From: Portulaca oleracea
Lineage: Eukaryota; Streptophyta; Magnoliopsida; Caryophyllales; Portulacaceae
Direction: 5' to 3'
Length of the DNA: 64,000 nt
Assembly (NCBI GenBank): GCA_029582165.1
Contig: CM055872.1
Location: 34,123,261 to 34,187,260 of the forward strand
The number at the start of each line of letters is the position of its first letter. The first letter of the stretch is position 1. Below, piece after piece: positions 10,663 to 21,362 of the stretch. A program made the translations under genes and the position numbers. The notes under the pieces are model-generated. The model searched no databases, had not been told where the DNA came from, and was given only the letters and a program-made list of their open reading frames with translations.

Positions 10663-12106
10663 TGATAAGTCGTTTTTATATAGAGTTTTTAGGGCTCAAA
10701 ACATGTCAGTCTCATGCTTTTTATATCCGAAATCCCGTATTTTTATGTCAAACTCTGTGATTTATACACTTGTTCGCGAGTTTGGTGTGTTTTACAAGAA
10801 TTAGTGGAATCATGTCAAAAAGCATAAAGAATTTGAGGAGAAATAGAAAAAAATCAAAGAAAATAAAAAGAGAAATGAAGAAGAAGAAAAGAAAGATGGA
10901 AAGAAACGGCCCACTTGCCACGACCCAAGCCCAGTTAGGGCGGAGGAACAAAATGCAGCTGGAGTTTTTGAAACGCAGCCCGCGCCTCGTCCAGAAGTTT
11001 CAGAAGGCGAGAAAGAGCAAAACGCAGCTGGCATTTTTGAGGCGCAGCCAGCGCCAAGACACAGAGAAATTCCACTCTTGGGCAAAACGCAGCCAGCGTT
11101 TCTAAAACACAAGGAGCATTTTGTGCCCTAATCCAGACCTATAAAAGGGGATCGATATATGCCGTTTAAAGAGGGAAGTTTGGACGCAACTTTTGTATCG
11201 GTTTTTAGGAGCAGTTTTTAGCGAGCTTTTAGCGTAGTTTTAGAATAGTTTCTTTACAGTTAATTCCAAAACATTGTTATTAGATTAGATTGTTGCTAGT
11301 GATCGAAGAATACGAAAGAGATCGATTCGGGCGACACGAAGAGATCGATTCCGCCGATTCGAACACGGTTTATTTCTATTTTACTTTCATGATTTCTTGT
11401 TCATGTTTAGATTTTGCAATGTTTACTTTCAGTATTATGAGTAGCTAATTTCCCTTGTTTGGGGGATAAACTTGATGTCCTTTTATTGAATTTGAATTTA
11501 GTCTCGGTGTTTGGTTATCCTTTTATTCGTTTAATCTGCGTGTAATGTATGTCATAGTAATTTGGCAATAGAACGACAGTTTGAGTCTTTACTTGGTTTT
11601 AGATTCTCAACAACAGAACGACAATTTGAGTCTTGAATTGGAATGTGTAGATTGAATAGGTTTAGAAAATAGTTAGACATAATGATTCTTGACTAGGGTC
11701 AACTTATAATCAATTCTTATCTTTGATTAGATTAAATAGTTAGAAATAATATTTAGTTCAATCACTGTAACTCACTTCGGATCGAAAGATCGATGTGATA
11801 AGGCCTAGAAAGATTATAGACCCCGAATTATCTTGTTACCTGCACAGAGATTGTTGATAATTTGATTGATTCACTAGAGTGGACTCCCCTGAACGCTTTT
11901 AATCATTTGGTTAAACCCTAAAAATTCATGCTTTCCTAGTCTAGTTTAGAAAACCTTACACAACCCTTGGATCGACCTAGCATTCTTTGTAGCGAACTAG
12001 TTCAGTGCGTGGTTGAATGCAAATCCCTGTGAGAGAACGATATTTTATTACCACACAGACCCGTACACTTGCAGTACACAGACACCTATACTTTTTAGGT
12101 CTGTCA
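10663..12106 (+). repeat. 5' LTR of Athila copy A (1444 bp)
   Basis: Begins TGATAAGTCG and ends TAGGTCTGTCA just before the primer site. Homologous to 19399-20391 and, reversed, to 24729-26168. It carries the word array and TATAAAAG box. No target duplication could be assigned because the other end is truncated. Confidence 0.92.
10950..11147 (+). promoter_or_regulatory. LTR promoter of copy A: three word pairs plus TATA box
   Basis: Three pairs of about 20-bp words of the AAAACGCAGCNNGCGTTTT type lie at about 10950/10970, 11019/11039 and 11073/11093. Two linkers of about 34 nt separate them; the first contains CCAGAAGTTTCAGAA. TATAAAAG follows at 11140-11147. GGCCCA and related sites lie just upstream (about 10908-10935). 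The same layout is repeated in the 3' LTR, with TATAAAAG at 19865-19872. Confidence 0.68.
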
Positions 12107-12112
12107 AGTTTT

Positions 12113-12130
12113 TGGCGCCGATTCCGGGGA
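12113..12130 (+). other. Primer binding site of copy A
   Basis: TGGCGCCGATTCCGGGGA lies six bases after the LTR. It differs from the element 1 site at two positions and is still mostly complementary to tRNA-Asp. Confidence 0.85.
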
Positions 12131-12242
12131 TTTGTTCCCCCAACCGCCATTGGACGAACGCGCTCTGGGTGACTAGGTTATTTAATTTTTGTTATTTTTC
12201 TTTATTACGCTTGGTGTTCTTGTTTTTGTCTTTTCCAGGTTT

Positions 12243-13055
12243 ATGCAAAAAGATTTCCCTTACGAGTACGATCCCGAGATCGAACGCACACTTAGAGAGA
12301 GAAGGAAATTAAAGAGCAAGACTGGAGAAAGAATTTCAAGAGAATAAAGAAACGGATGAAGAAGAGCAAGATTCGGAATCGGAAAAGGAAGAAGAGAGGG
12401 GAGAATAGCGACCAAAGACATTCGGGCAGTATCTAACTCCCAATGTCACCAACCCGCAATCAACAATCAACGTTCCAACCATCCAAGCGAACAACTTTGA
12501 ACTACGTCAATCTCTAATCAACTTTTTGTTTAAATCACCATTCCATGGATTGACTAACGAAAATCCAAACCGACATCTGCGATTCATTCGTCAAGCTTGT
12601 GACACTTACAAGGCCAACAAGGTGTCGGAGCACGCCATCAAACTACGTCTCTTCCCGTTCTCGTTGGAAGGCAAGGCGTGGGAGTGGCTTGATACGCTTC
12701 CACCAAACTCGATCACAACGTTCGATGAAGTCGCCAACACCTTTTTGGCGAAGTACTTCCCTCCAAGCAAGCTCACCAGCCTAAGAAATCAGATTTCAAC
12801 GTTCATGCAAGAGCCAGATGAGTCACTATACGATGCTTGGGAAAGATTTAAGGACATTATTCGACAATGTCCTCAGCACGGATTCGAGCAATGGGTTCTA
12901 ATCCAATCATTTTACAATGGAGCAAGCGAGTCAACAAGAGGAAGTATCCTCTCAGCAGCCGGAGGCAATATTTTGGGCAAAACCGTACCGGAAATCTAGA
13001 CTCTAATCGAGAACCTAGCAAACAACTCATGGCAGTGGTCGGAACCCCGCTATTA
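12243..13055 (+). pseudogene. gag: gag of Athila copy A, broken and truncated
   Basis: The start ATG at 12243 gives MQKDFPYEYDPEIERTL. The position after the primer-site leader and the match to copy B support it. A frameshift follows at about 12305-12320, and a TAG interrupts the acidic region near 12407. From 12420 the frame TFGQYLTPNV continues into the gag core (SPFHGLTNENPNRHLRF, LRLFPFSLEGKAWEWL, YFPPSKLTSLRNQISTF, YDAWERFKDIIRQCPQHG). The frame stops at 12999 and gag homology fades at about 13046. The C-terminal part of gag, including the zinc knuckle, is absent. A 26-nt copy of downstream integrase sequence sits at the break (13047-13072). Confidence 0.9.
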
Positions 13056-13091
13056 TACAAACTTTGCGGCGAACAACTCTTAGCCATAAAT

Positions 13092-14392
13092 TGACACTCA
13101 GCCCCATCGTTCGCAGACTATGTGAATGCTCTCCCACCTGATTTAACTTATCAACAGAAAAAGAAATTCCTTTCCGATGTTAAAAGATATGTTTGGGAAG
13201 AACCGCTATTATACAAACTTTGCGGCGATGGAATTTACAGACGATGTATACCCGAAGAAGAAGTGCAAAACGTGTTATTCCATCTCAATGCTATCCCCTT
13301 CGGTGGACACTTCGGACCCGACAAAACGGTAGCCATGGTTCTTCAAGCAGGTTTCTATTGGCCCACTCTTACAAGGGATGTCAGGCGTTATGTTATATGT
13401 TGCGATAGATGCCAAAGAACAGGAAATATATCCAGAAGAAATGAGATGCCTCAAACTGGGATACTAGAGGTCGAATTATTCGATGTATGGGGAATAGACA
13501 TTATGGGACAATTTCCGCCATCCCATAAAAACCTTTACATTCTAGTTGTTGTGGATTATATCTCTAAGTGGGTGGAAGCTATAGCATCCCCAACTAATGA
13601 CTCCAAAACAGTCATCAAGTTCCTCAAAAAGAACATCTTTTCTAGATTTGGGACTCCAGGAACGCTCCTTAGCGACAATGGAACCCAATTCTACAACCGA
13701 CCATTAGAATTCCTCCTAGCCAAATATGGAGTCAAACATAAGGTAGGCACACCTTATCATCCCCAAACTAGTGGTCAAGTCGAGCTCTCGAATAGAGAAA
13801 AAAAAGAGCATTCTCGAGAAAACAGTTAATAGATCAAGGAAAGATTGGTGCCTAAAACTTGATGATGCGTTGTGGACCTACAGAACTGCTTTCAAAACTC
13901 CTCTAGGCACCACACCCTATAGGTTAATATTCGGAAAAGCTTGTCATCTCCCAGTTGAGATCGAGCACAAGGCTTTTTGGGCCATCAAGGCCATCAATTT
14001 CGACCCTAAGATTGCAAAAGAAAAGAGAATTGTGCAACTTCAAGAACTTGATGAACTGCGGCAAGAAGCACACGAGAATTCCCGAATATACAAGGAAAGG
14101 ACAAAATCTTGGCACGACAAGCATATTAGACAAGCATATTATGCGAAGAAGATTTCGAGAGGGTGACATGGTGCTCATGTCCAATTCAAGGCTAAGGTTG
14201 TTTCTCGGAAAACTATAATCAAGATGGACTGGACCATATAAAGTGCTTCGCGCTTTCCCTCATGGAGCGGTAGAGATTTGGCATGAGAATACTAGTTCAT
14301 TTAAAGTCAAAAGGCAGCGATTGAAGCCGTACTTAGTTGGTGATCCCGACCTCCAATCAACAAAGAGACTACTTGAGGACCCCGATGAGTAG
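13092..14392 (+). pseudogene. Integrase of Athila copy A
   Basis: Open from about 13092 to 13829. In the 235-residue frame counted from 13122 the HHCC zinc domain uses His54, His63, Cys94 and Cys97. The catalytic residues are Asp126 (WGIDIMG), Asp185 (LLSDNGTQF) and Glu221 (SGQVEL), with 35 residues between the last two. A short A-rich frameshift occurs at about 13795-13805, where integrase continues in another frame to about 14140. A small duplication of DKHI...AYYAKK then breaks it near 14125-14150. The C-terminal beta-barrel region continues to the TAG at 14390-14392 (ending EDPDE). This is the best-preserved catalytic core in the window, but it is separated from any protease or RT. Confidence 0.9.
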
Positions 14393-14756
14393 GGTCTATA
14401 ACGTCAAGCTAACGACGTTAAACAAAGCAACCACGGGGAGTTACACTATTATCTAATATCTATTCATCCCCACGTTTTTATTTTAGTTCAATTATTTTCA
14501 TTCAGTTTTTATTCCTTAGTAATTTTTAGTTTGAAGTCTACTAATGTTTTTCTTTTAGTGTGTAGAAAAAAAGAAGAAATTTAAAAGAAATTCATGGCTT
14601 ATATTAACATTTTTTTATTCCTAACCTAATGAATTTATGTTGGTAGATGTTTGTAGGGATTTTGGGTATGTCAAATTGTAGGGAAAATAAGGAGCAAACA
14701 AAGAAAAGAGAGACAACAAGCAAAAAGTTGCAAAAATCGAATTACCTGCATCAGGT

Positions 14757-14872
14757 AGGAAAACACAGCCAGCGTTTTCACGATGCTGGCCGCGCCTCGT
14801 CTAGAGAGTCCAGGTGAGTATTGCAAAACGCAGGCCACGTTTTAAAAACGCTGGATGCGTTTTGTTATTTTG
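14757..14872 (+). repeat. Internal palindromic word cluster of copy A
   Basis: AAAACACAGCCAGCGTTTTC at about 14760 is followed by a decayed word (GATGCTGGCCGCGCCTC). The linker is AGAGAGTCCAGGTGAGTATT. Two more words follow at about 14824-14842 and 14845-14862. The word-pair, linker, word-pair layout is the same as at 6531-6645, and the linker AGAGAGTC-CAGGT is nearly shared. Confidence 0.72.
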
Positions 14873-15313
14873 CCCAGCTCTTTTTGCCCGCCTCTTTTAA
14901 TTTAGTCGAGACCCCTTTTTCTTTCTTTGAAAACAAAACCCTCCTTGCTTTTGCCCTAACCCCCCGACGACCCCTCTTCACCAAACGCCACCTGCGCCAC
15001 TAACCGCCACCGCCGACCACCTCGCCGGCGCCGACACCACACACCACCATATTCCTCTCTTTTCTCTTCTCACTTGCACTCTAACACTTTGAATCTTCAA
15101 GCTCCATTCCTCTTCCTTCTTCAAACTCAAGGTATGGAATTTTCAACACTTTCTCTTGTTCATTGATTATATACTTTGATTCTGGTATGATTTGATTAAA
15201 TACTAGAGTTTATTGAGTAATTTGTTCAACTTTTACCAATTATCATGTCCTAGATTCGAATTTCTTGACTTGGGTTTGATTCTTGGATGGAATTCTTGAT
15301 TAGGGCTAGGTTT

Positions 15314-15667
15314 GCAAAAAATTACTCTGAGGTACCCTAACTTTTGGTGAAATGTTTTTCTGGTGCCCCAACTTTTCAAAACTAATTTTGAGGTACCCTT
15401 GCTTTTTGGGTTAGTAATTATTTGGTGTTTTTCCAGCTATTAATTTTATTAAGTGACCAAAATGCCCTTGTTCTTCCCTTCTTAAACAAATACCCTTGAT
15501 GAAGAAGAATGAGGGTATTTCGGTCACTTAATAAAATTAATGGTCGGAAATGCACCAAATAATTGCTAACCCAAAAAGTAAGGGTACCTCAAAATTAGTT
15601 TTGAAAAGTTGGGGTATTGAAAAATAGTTTCCCCAAATATTGGGATAAATCCGAGTAAATTTTTTGC
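15314..15667. mobile_element. Foldback MITE inside Athila copy A
   Basis: About 354 bp with long imperfect inverted arms: GCAAAAAATTACTC on the left, GAGTAAATTTTTTGC on the right. The inner arms both contain AACTTTTCAAAACTAATTTT / AAAATTAGTTTTGAAAAGTT and a GGTACC-like block. Copy B has no such insert at the matching place, which shows it is a later insertion. No transposase. Superfamily not assigned; the target duplication is unclear. Confidence 0.85.
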
Positions 15668-15870
15668 TTCGTTTTAGTTGATTGATTTTTGATCTTTTTG
15701 TTCCAGAATTGAGGGAATTGTGTTGTTAGATGTATTGAGAGAGCAATGTGATGTTGAAATTGAGAAATTTAGGTCTAGACTTTGGATGTGAATGTGTTGT
15801 GGTGTTATACTCTGTTTTGGTGTGGTTTTAGGTTAGATTTATCTTGATTTCAGTCCCTAGTAACAAATAA

Positions 15871-15881
15871 GCATGGGGGGA
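15871..15881 (+). other. Polypurine-like site upstream of ORF-1
   Basis: GCATGGGGGGA with the same flanking words (ACAAATAA before it) as the LTR-proximal polypurine tract. One of three such sites in copy A. Confidence 0.6.
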
Positions 15882-15972
15882 TTGTTAGGACTAAGTTTAT
15901 GCATTATGATCATGCTTATTTGATACCTAGAATCTATCTTGGTGATTTTACTGATTTTGTGAGAATTTTTAG

Positions 15973-17049
15973 ATGGTGAGAACTAAGAATCCTAGCTTCT
16001 TCGGACCATCGGGCGATGACAACGAAGCCGGAGGCAGCCGGAAGCGAAAGGCTACGGCAGCGGAGAAAAGAAAACAGAAAGTTGCACCTCCACGGAACTC
16101 GAGGAACTCGAACCCTTTCAACTTTGAAGGGGAGGTCAAGAAAAGGTACAATTCCCTCTCCCAAAGAGCCCTCATCCCCACCAAATATATGCATGAGCCT
16201 TTCTTGCGTAGTTGTGGTATGTTGGATGATGTAGATTAGATGCTAGGTCGTTGCCACATGACCAACATAGCTAGGTTAGGTGAGCCGATCTATAGGGGGA
16301 TTACCCGTGAGCTTTTGTCGACCCTAGTTGTGAACCTCTAAGGGAGGGACGGGTGCATTCGTTTTCAGCTTTTGGGGGTAAAAAGGACCATGGTCGTGTC
16401 CGAATTTTCCCGTGCCTTTGGTTTTCCCGAGCGTACATGTAGGGATTCGTCCCTTATACCCATAGAGTGGGATGGGAAGGGTTTCTTTTTCAGAATTTCT
16501 GGTTTTGACAATTGGGACCCTAGCAACACCCCCGCGACCATGATAAGAAACCTCGTAATGAGGTATGTCCACCGCATACTCTCTTGCGGTATCTTCGAGA
16601 GGCCCGGTAGCTCAAACAACGCTACCAAGGCTGATTGCTACATGTTGCATTCCATGTTAGATGCCGACGCTCGTGCCGACCCCGCAGCTATTCTAGCTAA
16701 CCATCTTTCTAGTGTCGCCACCTCAACCAACAAGGGTATTGCTATAGGGGGCTACATTACACACCTTGCACGCCAATACGGCTTTAGGCCATCTAGGAAC
16801 CCCGCTAACCTTGTCCCGAGTAGTTTATTTTTGGATGGGGACTAGTGTAATTCCTTTGGTTTGTGTAAGTTTGACAAAGACTCGCGTTGTCTTTGGGTCT
16901 ATCCCAACAATGCTAGGTTTCCCGTGCCTAACCCCCACACCTCTCCCCAAGTTGTTGAGAATTTGATGTGGATGCCACCCTTTCCCGAGTTTGATCCCGA
17001 GCCAGAACCGAAAATTCACCCTAACCCCCAACCGAACAACCCCAACTAG
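15973..17049 (+). pseudogene. ATHILA ORF-1-like gene of copy A, broken
   Basis: The ATG at 15973 follows a splice-acceptor-like TTTTTAG and opens with MVRTKNPSFFGPSGDDNE, then a lysine/arginine-rich segment typical of a nuclear-targeting region. Stops interrupt at 16237-16239 and near 16339, after which 16372-16845 is open (VSEFSRAFGFPE, RDSSLIPIEWDG, YVHRILSCGIFER). The stretch reading ITRELLSTLVVNL and IRFQLLGVKRTM resembles the Arabidopsis ATHILA ORF-1 family (PF03078). A last open part, 16861-17049, is proline-rich. Its position between integrase and 3' LTR is that of the env-like or extra ORF of Athila. The true function is unknown. I see no convincing signal peptide or membrane segment, so an envelope role is not supported. 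Confidence 0.8.
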
Positions 17050-17344
17050 ACTATCAGGCGCGTTTTCGCGACCTCCAAACCTCCATTGACCTAACCGAGC
17101 ACCGTGTCAACGAGTTGCGGGAGAGTTTTGTTGAGTATAGGGGTCAGTCTGACCTGTGATTCGACCGTCTCGACAAGTCAATCGCTAACCTCACCGGCCT
17201 TATTCAGGCCATGTTTGATCGAGCCTCACCACCCACTAGGACCGAGCCATACCTACCCTTCCCCACCGACCGAGAATCCTTGATCCTTCGCCTGCCCTTA
17301 CCCTTCACCGTTGTCTTCTGCATTGAGGACAATTCAACATCTAA

Positions 17345-17355
17345 GCATGGGGGGA
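17345..17355 (+). other. Polypurine-like site downstream of ORF-1
   Basis: GCATGGGGGGA preceded by GAGGACAATTCAACATCTAA. Together with 15871 it brackets the ORF-1 gene. The same site occurs reversed in copy B at about 20513. Confidence 0.62.
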
Positions 17356-19385
17356 TTGAAAAATATTTCTTCTAGTGAAGTTTTCCTCTTATTTCTCTAT
17401 TTTTCATTTATTTTTATTTTATTTTCGTCTTTGTTTTTCTTGTTACATGCTTTTTTTTTTTCAATTACTAGTGTGATTTTTCTTATTTTTGTGTGTATTC
17501 TTTTATTTGATTGTTCATAGTTTAGTATGCTTTCTAGTTTTTGGCTTGTTTGTTTTCTTATATTTGAGTTTCTAGTGTGTTTTTCTTTTGTTTTCTAGTT
17601 TTCTTAATTTTTTCCTTCTAAGTTTTTCTTTTAAACTGCATCCACCTAGATTGCATTAGATAGAAGGATGTAGATTTTTCTTTTTCTTTTCTTAGTTTGT
17701 TTCTTTTTCTTTTGCATCCATCTATTCAAAAATAATTAAAAAAAATCAGAAAAATTAGAAAAAGACCAAAAAAAAATTTAGAAAAGACAAAAAACCAAAA
17801 AAAAATAGGATAGGATTAGGATTAAAACCGGAAACACCTTTGATGATGATTTGTAAACCTTTCTTACTTTCAGTTTAGCTTTCTTCGCTTAGAAAAGTCT
17901 GGATGAGATCTCAACAGTTTTTGAAACCCTTTCCTTCTAATCTTCTGATTTTGAATCAAGTTATAAAAGTTGTATCTTGCTGCTTTGACTATCTTAGAAA
18001 GTATAAATGGGTGTGCCGCAAATCTTTGTGCTAAATTTAGTTGATTGAGCCCCATCCCGTGAGTCCACATTGCCAAAAAATTTTGAATTGATCACTTTTA
18101 TCAAATCCATGATTCCCTGAGCGACTCACCCATTAGTTGCATCTCTAGAACTTGCTTTGCATCTTGCTTGAGACTACATATTTGCATTACACGCTGTGAC
18201 AAAGTGATTAAGGCATTCATTTTATTGTGTTAAGCTACATAGCCAAATAGCCTTCCCTACATTATATTTACCATTCTTTTTGCCCCACCTAGCCTTTGTT
18301 TACCCTTCTTTAATGATTGAACCCTGACAACAAGTCTTGGTCGTTTATATCCAGTATCCCTTTCCCTTGCTTGGTTGAATGAGAGTTTGTGGTTTTTTTG
18401 GAAGGAACAGTTGGTTTGGTGTGTTTGTGAACAAAATATGAAGTTTGGGAGGAAATGTGCTTATTGTTTCAAGTTGGGAGGAACTAAAAGTCCCACCTTG
18501 TGAATAATTGGTGTTTGGTTATGTTGTATATATATTATCGAAGTTGAAGTTGTAATTTCATAGTTTTCTTCTCCCCGATCAACCACCAAAAAGCAAAAAG
18601 AGAAGTATAAAATAAAAAAAAGAGAAAAAAGTTCCAAAAGAAAAGGGTGATTAGAGAGATTCAATTTAAAGTTCTGAAAACATGACTTGGTTGTATTCAG
18701 TTGAGTTGTTTCATTTTGTTGAGGGTGAACGGTGAAATTCCTTGCATACACTAAGCAAGAAGGAGAGTTTAGAGTGTTGTATTCATTGAAATTCAAATCC
18801 AAGCATGGCTCTTAACTCCTCATTCCCAAATTTTACCGCTCCTTCCCCTAACCTAAGCCCCGTTACAACCCGATAAAGTTCTTTTGATTGTCACTTGTGC
18901 ATTGCATGCCAGTAGTGGAGAGCGAGGTTCTTACCAAGCTTATGGCAGTTTGCTTCTATTGGGTTGAGTATGAGAAAACCCACATACATATTGAAATTTG
19001 AGTGATTGAGTTTTTTATTCTTTCCTATGTGAGGTTTGCTCTTTTTGACTGACATACGTTCATAACTAACCGCGCATATTTGCATTATTCTTAAGACTGT
19101 TGGCGGATTTATGCTTCTGAAGTGCTTGTTCTCTTCTTTTGGTTTCGGAAACTTCTTCCTTTCTCTTTTTGAACTGAGTTTTGATCTTGTCCAAACTGAT
19201 CTTTGTATTTGCTTGTTGAATTGATGTGTTAGATTGGTTAGCCTGAGGGGGTGCTAAGATTTTGTTTTTGTAATCCTATCGAAAACTCTTTCCACCTCTT
19301 TCTCTTCTTAGGTTCTGTTTTTCCTGTTTGAGCCCTAATCCTCCTGTTTTTAATTTTGACTTGCTTGGGGACAAGCAAGAGCTAA
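17356..19385 (+). other. 3' untranslated region of copy A
   Basis: T-rich then A-rich low-complexity DNA (17380-17820), then sequence resembling the 3' region of element 1, for example the AAGCTACATAGCCAAATAGCC segment at about 18233. No supportable gene. Confidence 0.65.
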
Positions 19386-19398
19386 GCATGGGGGGATT
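19386..19398 (+). other. Polypurine tract of copy A
   Basis: GCATGGGGGGATT immediately before the 3' LTR, preceded by GGGGACAAGCAAGAGCTAA. Third of the three related sites in this element and the one in the functional position. Confidence 0.8.
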
Positions 19399-20391
19399 TT
19401 ATAAGTCGTTTTTATATAGAGTTTTTAGGGCTCAAAACATATCAGTCTCATGCTTTTTATATCTGAAATCCAGTATTTTTATGTCAATTTCTGTGATTTA
19501 TAAACTTGTTTGCAAGTTTGGTGTGTTTTACAAGAATTAGTGAAATTATGTCAAAACCATGAAGGATTGGAGGAAAAATAGCAAAAATCAAAGAAAATAA
19601 AAAGAGAAGTGAAGAAGAAGGAAGGAAAGAAACAGCCCACTTGCCACGGCCCAAACCCAGTTAGGGCGGAGGAACAAAATGCAGCTGGCGTTTTTGAACG
19701 CAGCCCGCGCCTCTTCCAGAAATTTCAAAAGGCGAGAAAGAGCAAAACGCAGCTGGCGTTTTTGAGGCGCAACCAGCGCCAAGACACGGAGAAAATCCAC
19801 TATTGGGCAAAACTCAGCCAGCATTTCTAAAACGCAGGCAACATTTTGTGTCCTAATCTAGACCTATAAAAGGGGATCGATATCCGCCGTTTAAAGAGGG
19901 AAGTTTGGACGCAACTTTTGCATCGGTTTTTAGGAGCAGTTTTTAGGGAGCTTTTAGCGTAGTTTTAGAATAGTTTCTTTGCAGGAAATTCCAAAACATT
20001 GTTGTTAGTTTAGATTGTTGCTAGTGATCGAAGAATACGAAAGAGATCGATTCGGGTGACACGAAGGGATCGATTCCGCCGATTCGAACACGGTTTACTT
20101 CTATTTACTTTCACGATTTCTTGTTCTTATTTAGATTTTGCAATGTTTACTTTTAGTATTATAAGTAGCTAATTTCCCTTGTTTGGGGGATAAACTCGAT
20201 CTTTTTGTTGAATTTGAATACAGTCTCGGTGTTAGGTTATCCTTTTATTCGTTTAATCTGCGTGTAATGTATGTCATAGTAATTTGGCAAAAGAACGACA
20301 ATTTGAGTCTTTACCTGGTTTTAGATTCTCGACAACAGAACGACAGTTTGAGTCTTGAATTGGAATGCGTAGATTGAATAGGTTTAGAAAG
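19399..20391 (+). repeat. 3' LTR of copy A, truncated
   Basis: Starts TTATAAGTCG (the expected TG is mutated to TT) and follows the 5' LTR to about GGTTTAGAAA. The last 440 or so bases of the LTR are missing. It includes the word array at about 19676-19840 and TATAAAAG at 19865-19872. Confidence 0.88.
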
Positions 20392-20490
20392 ATAGATAAA
20401 TTAAGGAAAAATCGAAAAATAAACGAAAAACAGATAAATTAAGGAAAAATAGAAAAATAAACGAAAAACAGATAAATAAGAAAAATTTAC
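20392..20490. repeat. Short tandem repeat at the A/B junction
   Basis: A roughly 40-bp A-rich unit beginning AGATAAATTAAGGAAAAAT is repeated twice with a third partial copy. It lies exactly between truncated copy A and the 3' side of copy B. Confidence 0.75.
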
Positions 20491-20557
20491 AGGAAGAAAT
20501 ATTTTTCAACCCCCCCATGCTTAGATGTTGCATTGTCCTCAATGCAGAAGACAACGG

Positions 20558-21362
20558 TTAAGGGTAAGGGTTTAGCCAAGGATCAAGGATCCTCGGTCGG
20601 TGGGAAAGGGTTGGTATGGCTCGGTCCTGGTGGTGGGCTAGCATAGCTGCTGGGTCGGCACGAGGGTCGGTATCCAACATGGCATGTAACATGTAGTAAT
20701 CAGCCTGGGTATTTTTGTTTGAGCTACCGGGCCTCCTGAAAATACCACAAGAGAGTATGCGGTGGACATACCTCAATACGGGGTCCCTAATCAAGGATGC
20801 GGGGGTGTTGCTAGGGTCCCAACTGTCAAAACTAGAAATTCTAAAAAAAAAAAACCCCTCCCCTCCCACTCTATGGGTATAAGGGATGAATCCCTACATG
20901 GTCGTTCAGGAAAACCAAAGGCGCGGGCAAATTGGGACACGGTCATGTTCCTCTCTACCCCCAAAAGCTGGAAACGAATACACCCATCCCTCCCTTGGAG
21001 GTTTACAACTAGGGTCGACAAGAATTCAAGGGTAAGTCCCCTATAGGTCCCCTCTCCTAACCTAGGTACGTTGGTCATGTGGCAACGGCCTAACATTCAA
21101 TCAACATCATCCAACATATCACAACTACGCAAGAAAGGTTCATGCATATATTTGGTGGGGCAAGGGCTCTTTTGGAGCGGGAGTCGTACCTTTTCTTGAC
21201 GTCCCCTTCAAAGTTGAAGGGGTTTGGGTCTCTCGAATCTTTTGAAGGCGTGACCTTCTGTTTTCCTTTCTCCGCCGACGTAGCTTTTCGCTTCCGGTTG
21301 CCTTCGGCTTCGTTATCATCTCCCGGTGGTCCGGAGAAGCTAGGATTCTTAGTTCTCACCAT
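20558..21362 (-). pseudogene. ATHILA ORF-1-like gene of copy B, broken
   Basis: Starts MVRTKNPSFSGPPGDDNEAE at 21362 on the - strand, homologous to the ORF-1 of A. The first frame is open to 21090. A shift near 21150 moves to the frame containing MLGRCHMTNVPRLGEG, ITLEFLSTL-like and IRFQLLGVERNM, with FARAFGFPE. A run of about twelve A on the + strand at 20847-20858 causes another frameshift. The last part runs to 20558 (YVHRILSCGIFRRPGSSN). Same inferred family (PF03078) and same unknown function as in A. Confidence 0.78.

Larger units (their letters stand above)
14393..15972 (+). other. Spacer between integrase and ORF-1 in copy A
   Basis: No coding capacity I can support. It holds the internal palindrome cluster (14757-14872), a C/T-rich stretch and a MITE. 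Possible splice signals (CAAG/GTATGG at about 15130, TTGTTCCAG at about 15700, TTTTTAG just before the ORF-1 start) would fit a spliced leader for ORF-1. This is inference. Confidence 0.55.
10663..20391 (+). mobile_element. Athila retrotransposon copy A, internally deleted, 3' LTR truncated
   Basis: Contains 5' LTR, tRNA-Asp-type primer site, gag, integrase, ATHILA ORF-1-like gene, long 3' region, polypurine tract and a 3' LTR cut at about 20391. Protease, RT and RNase H are missing between gag and integrase. At the right end it meets copy B in opposite orientation. LTR copies differ by several percent by eye. Confidence 0.9.

Noticed and set aside
15973..17049. Envelope protein interpretation of the Athila downstream ORF
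   Set aside because: No signal peptide, transmembrane segment or cleavage site is visible; the similarity I see is to the ATHILA ORF-1 family, whose role is unknown.
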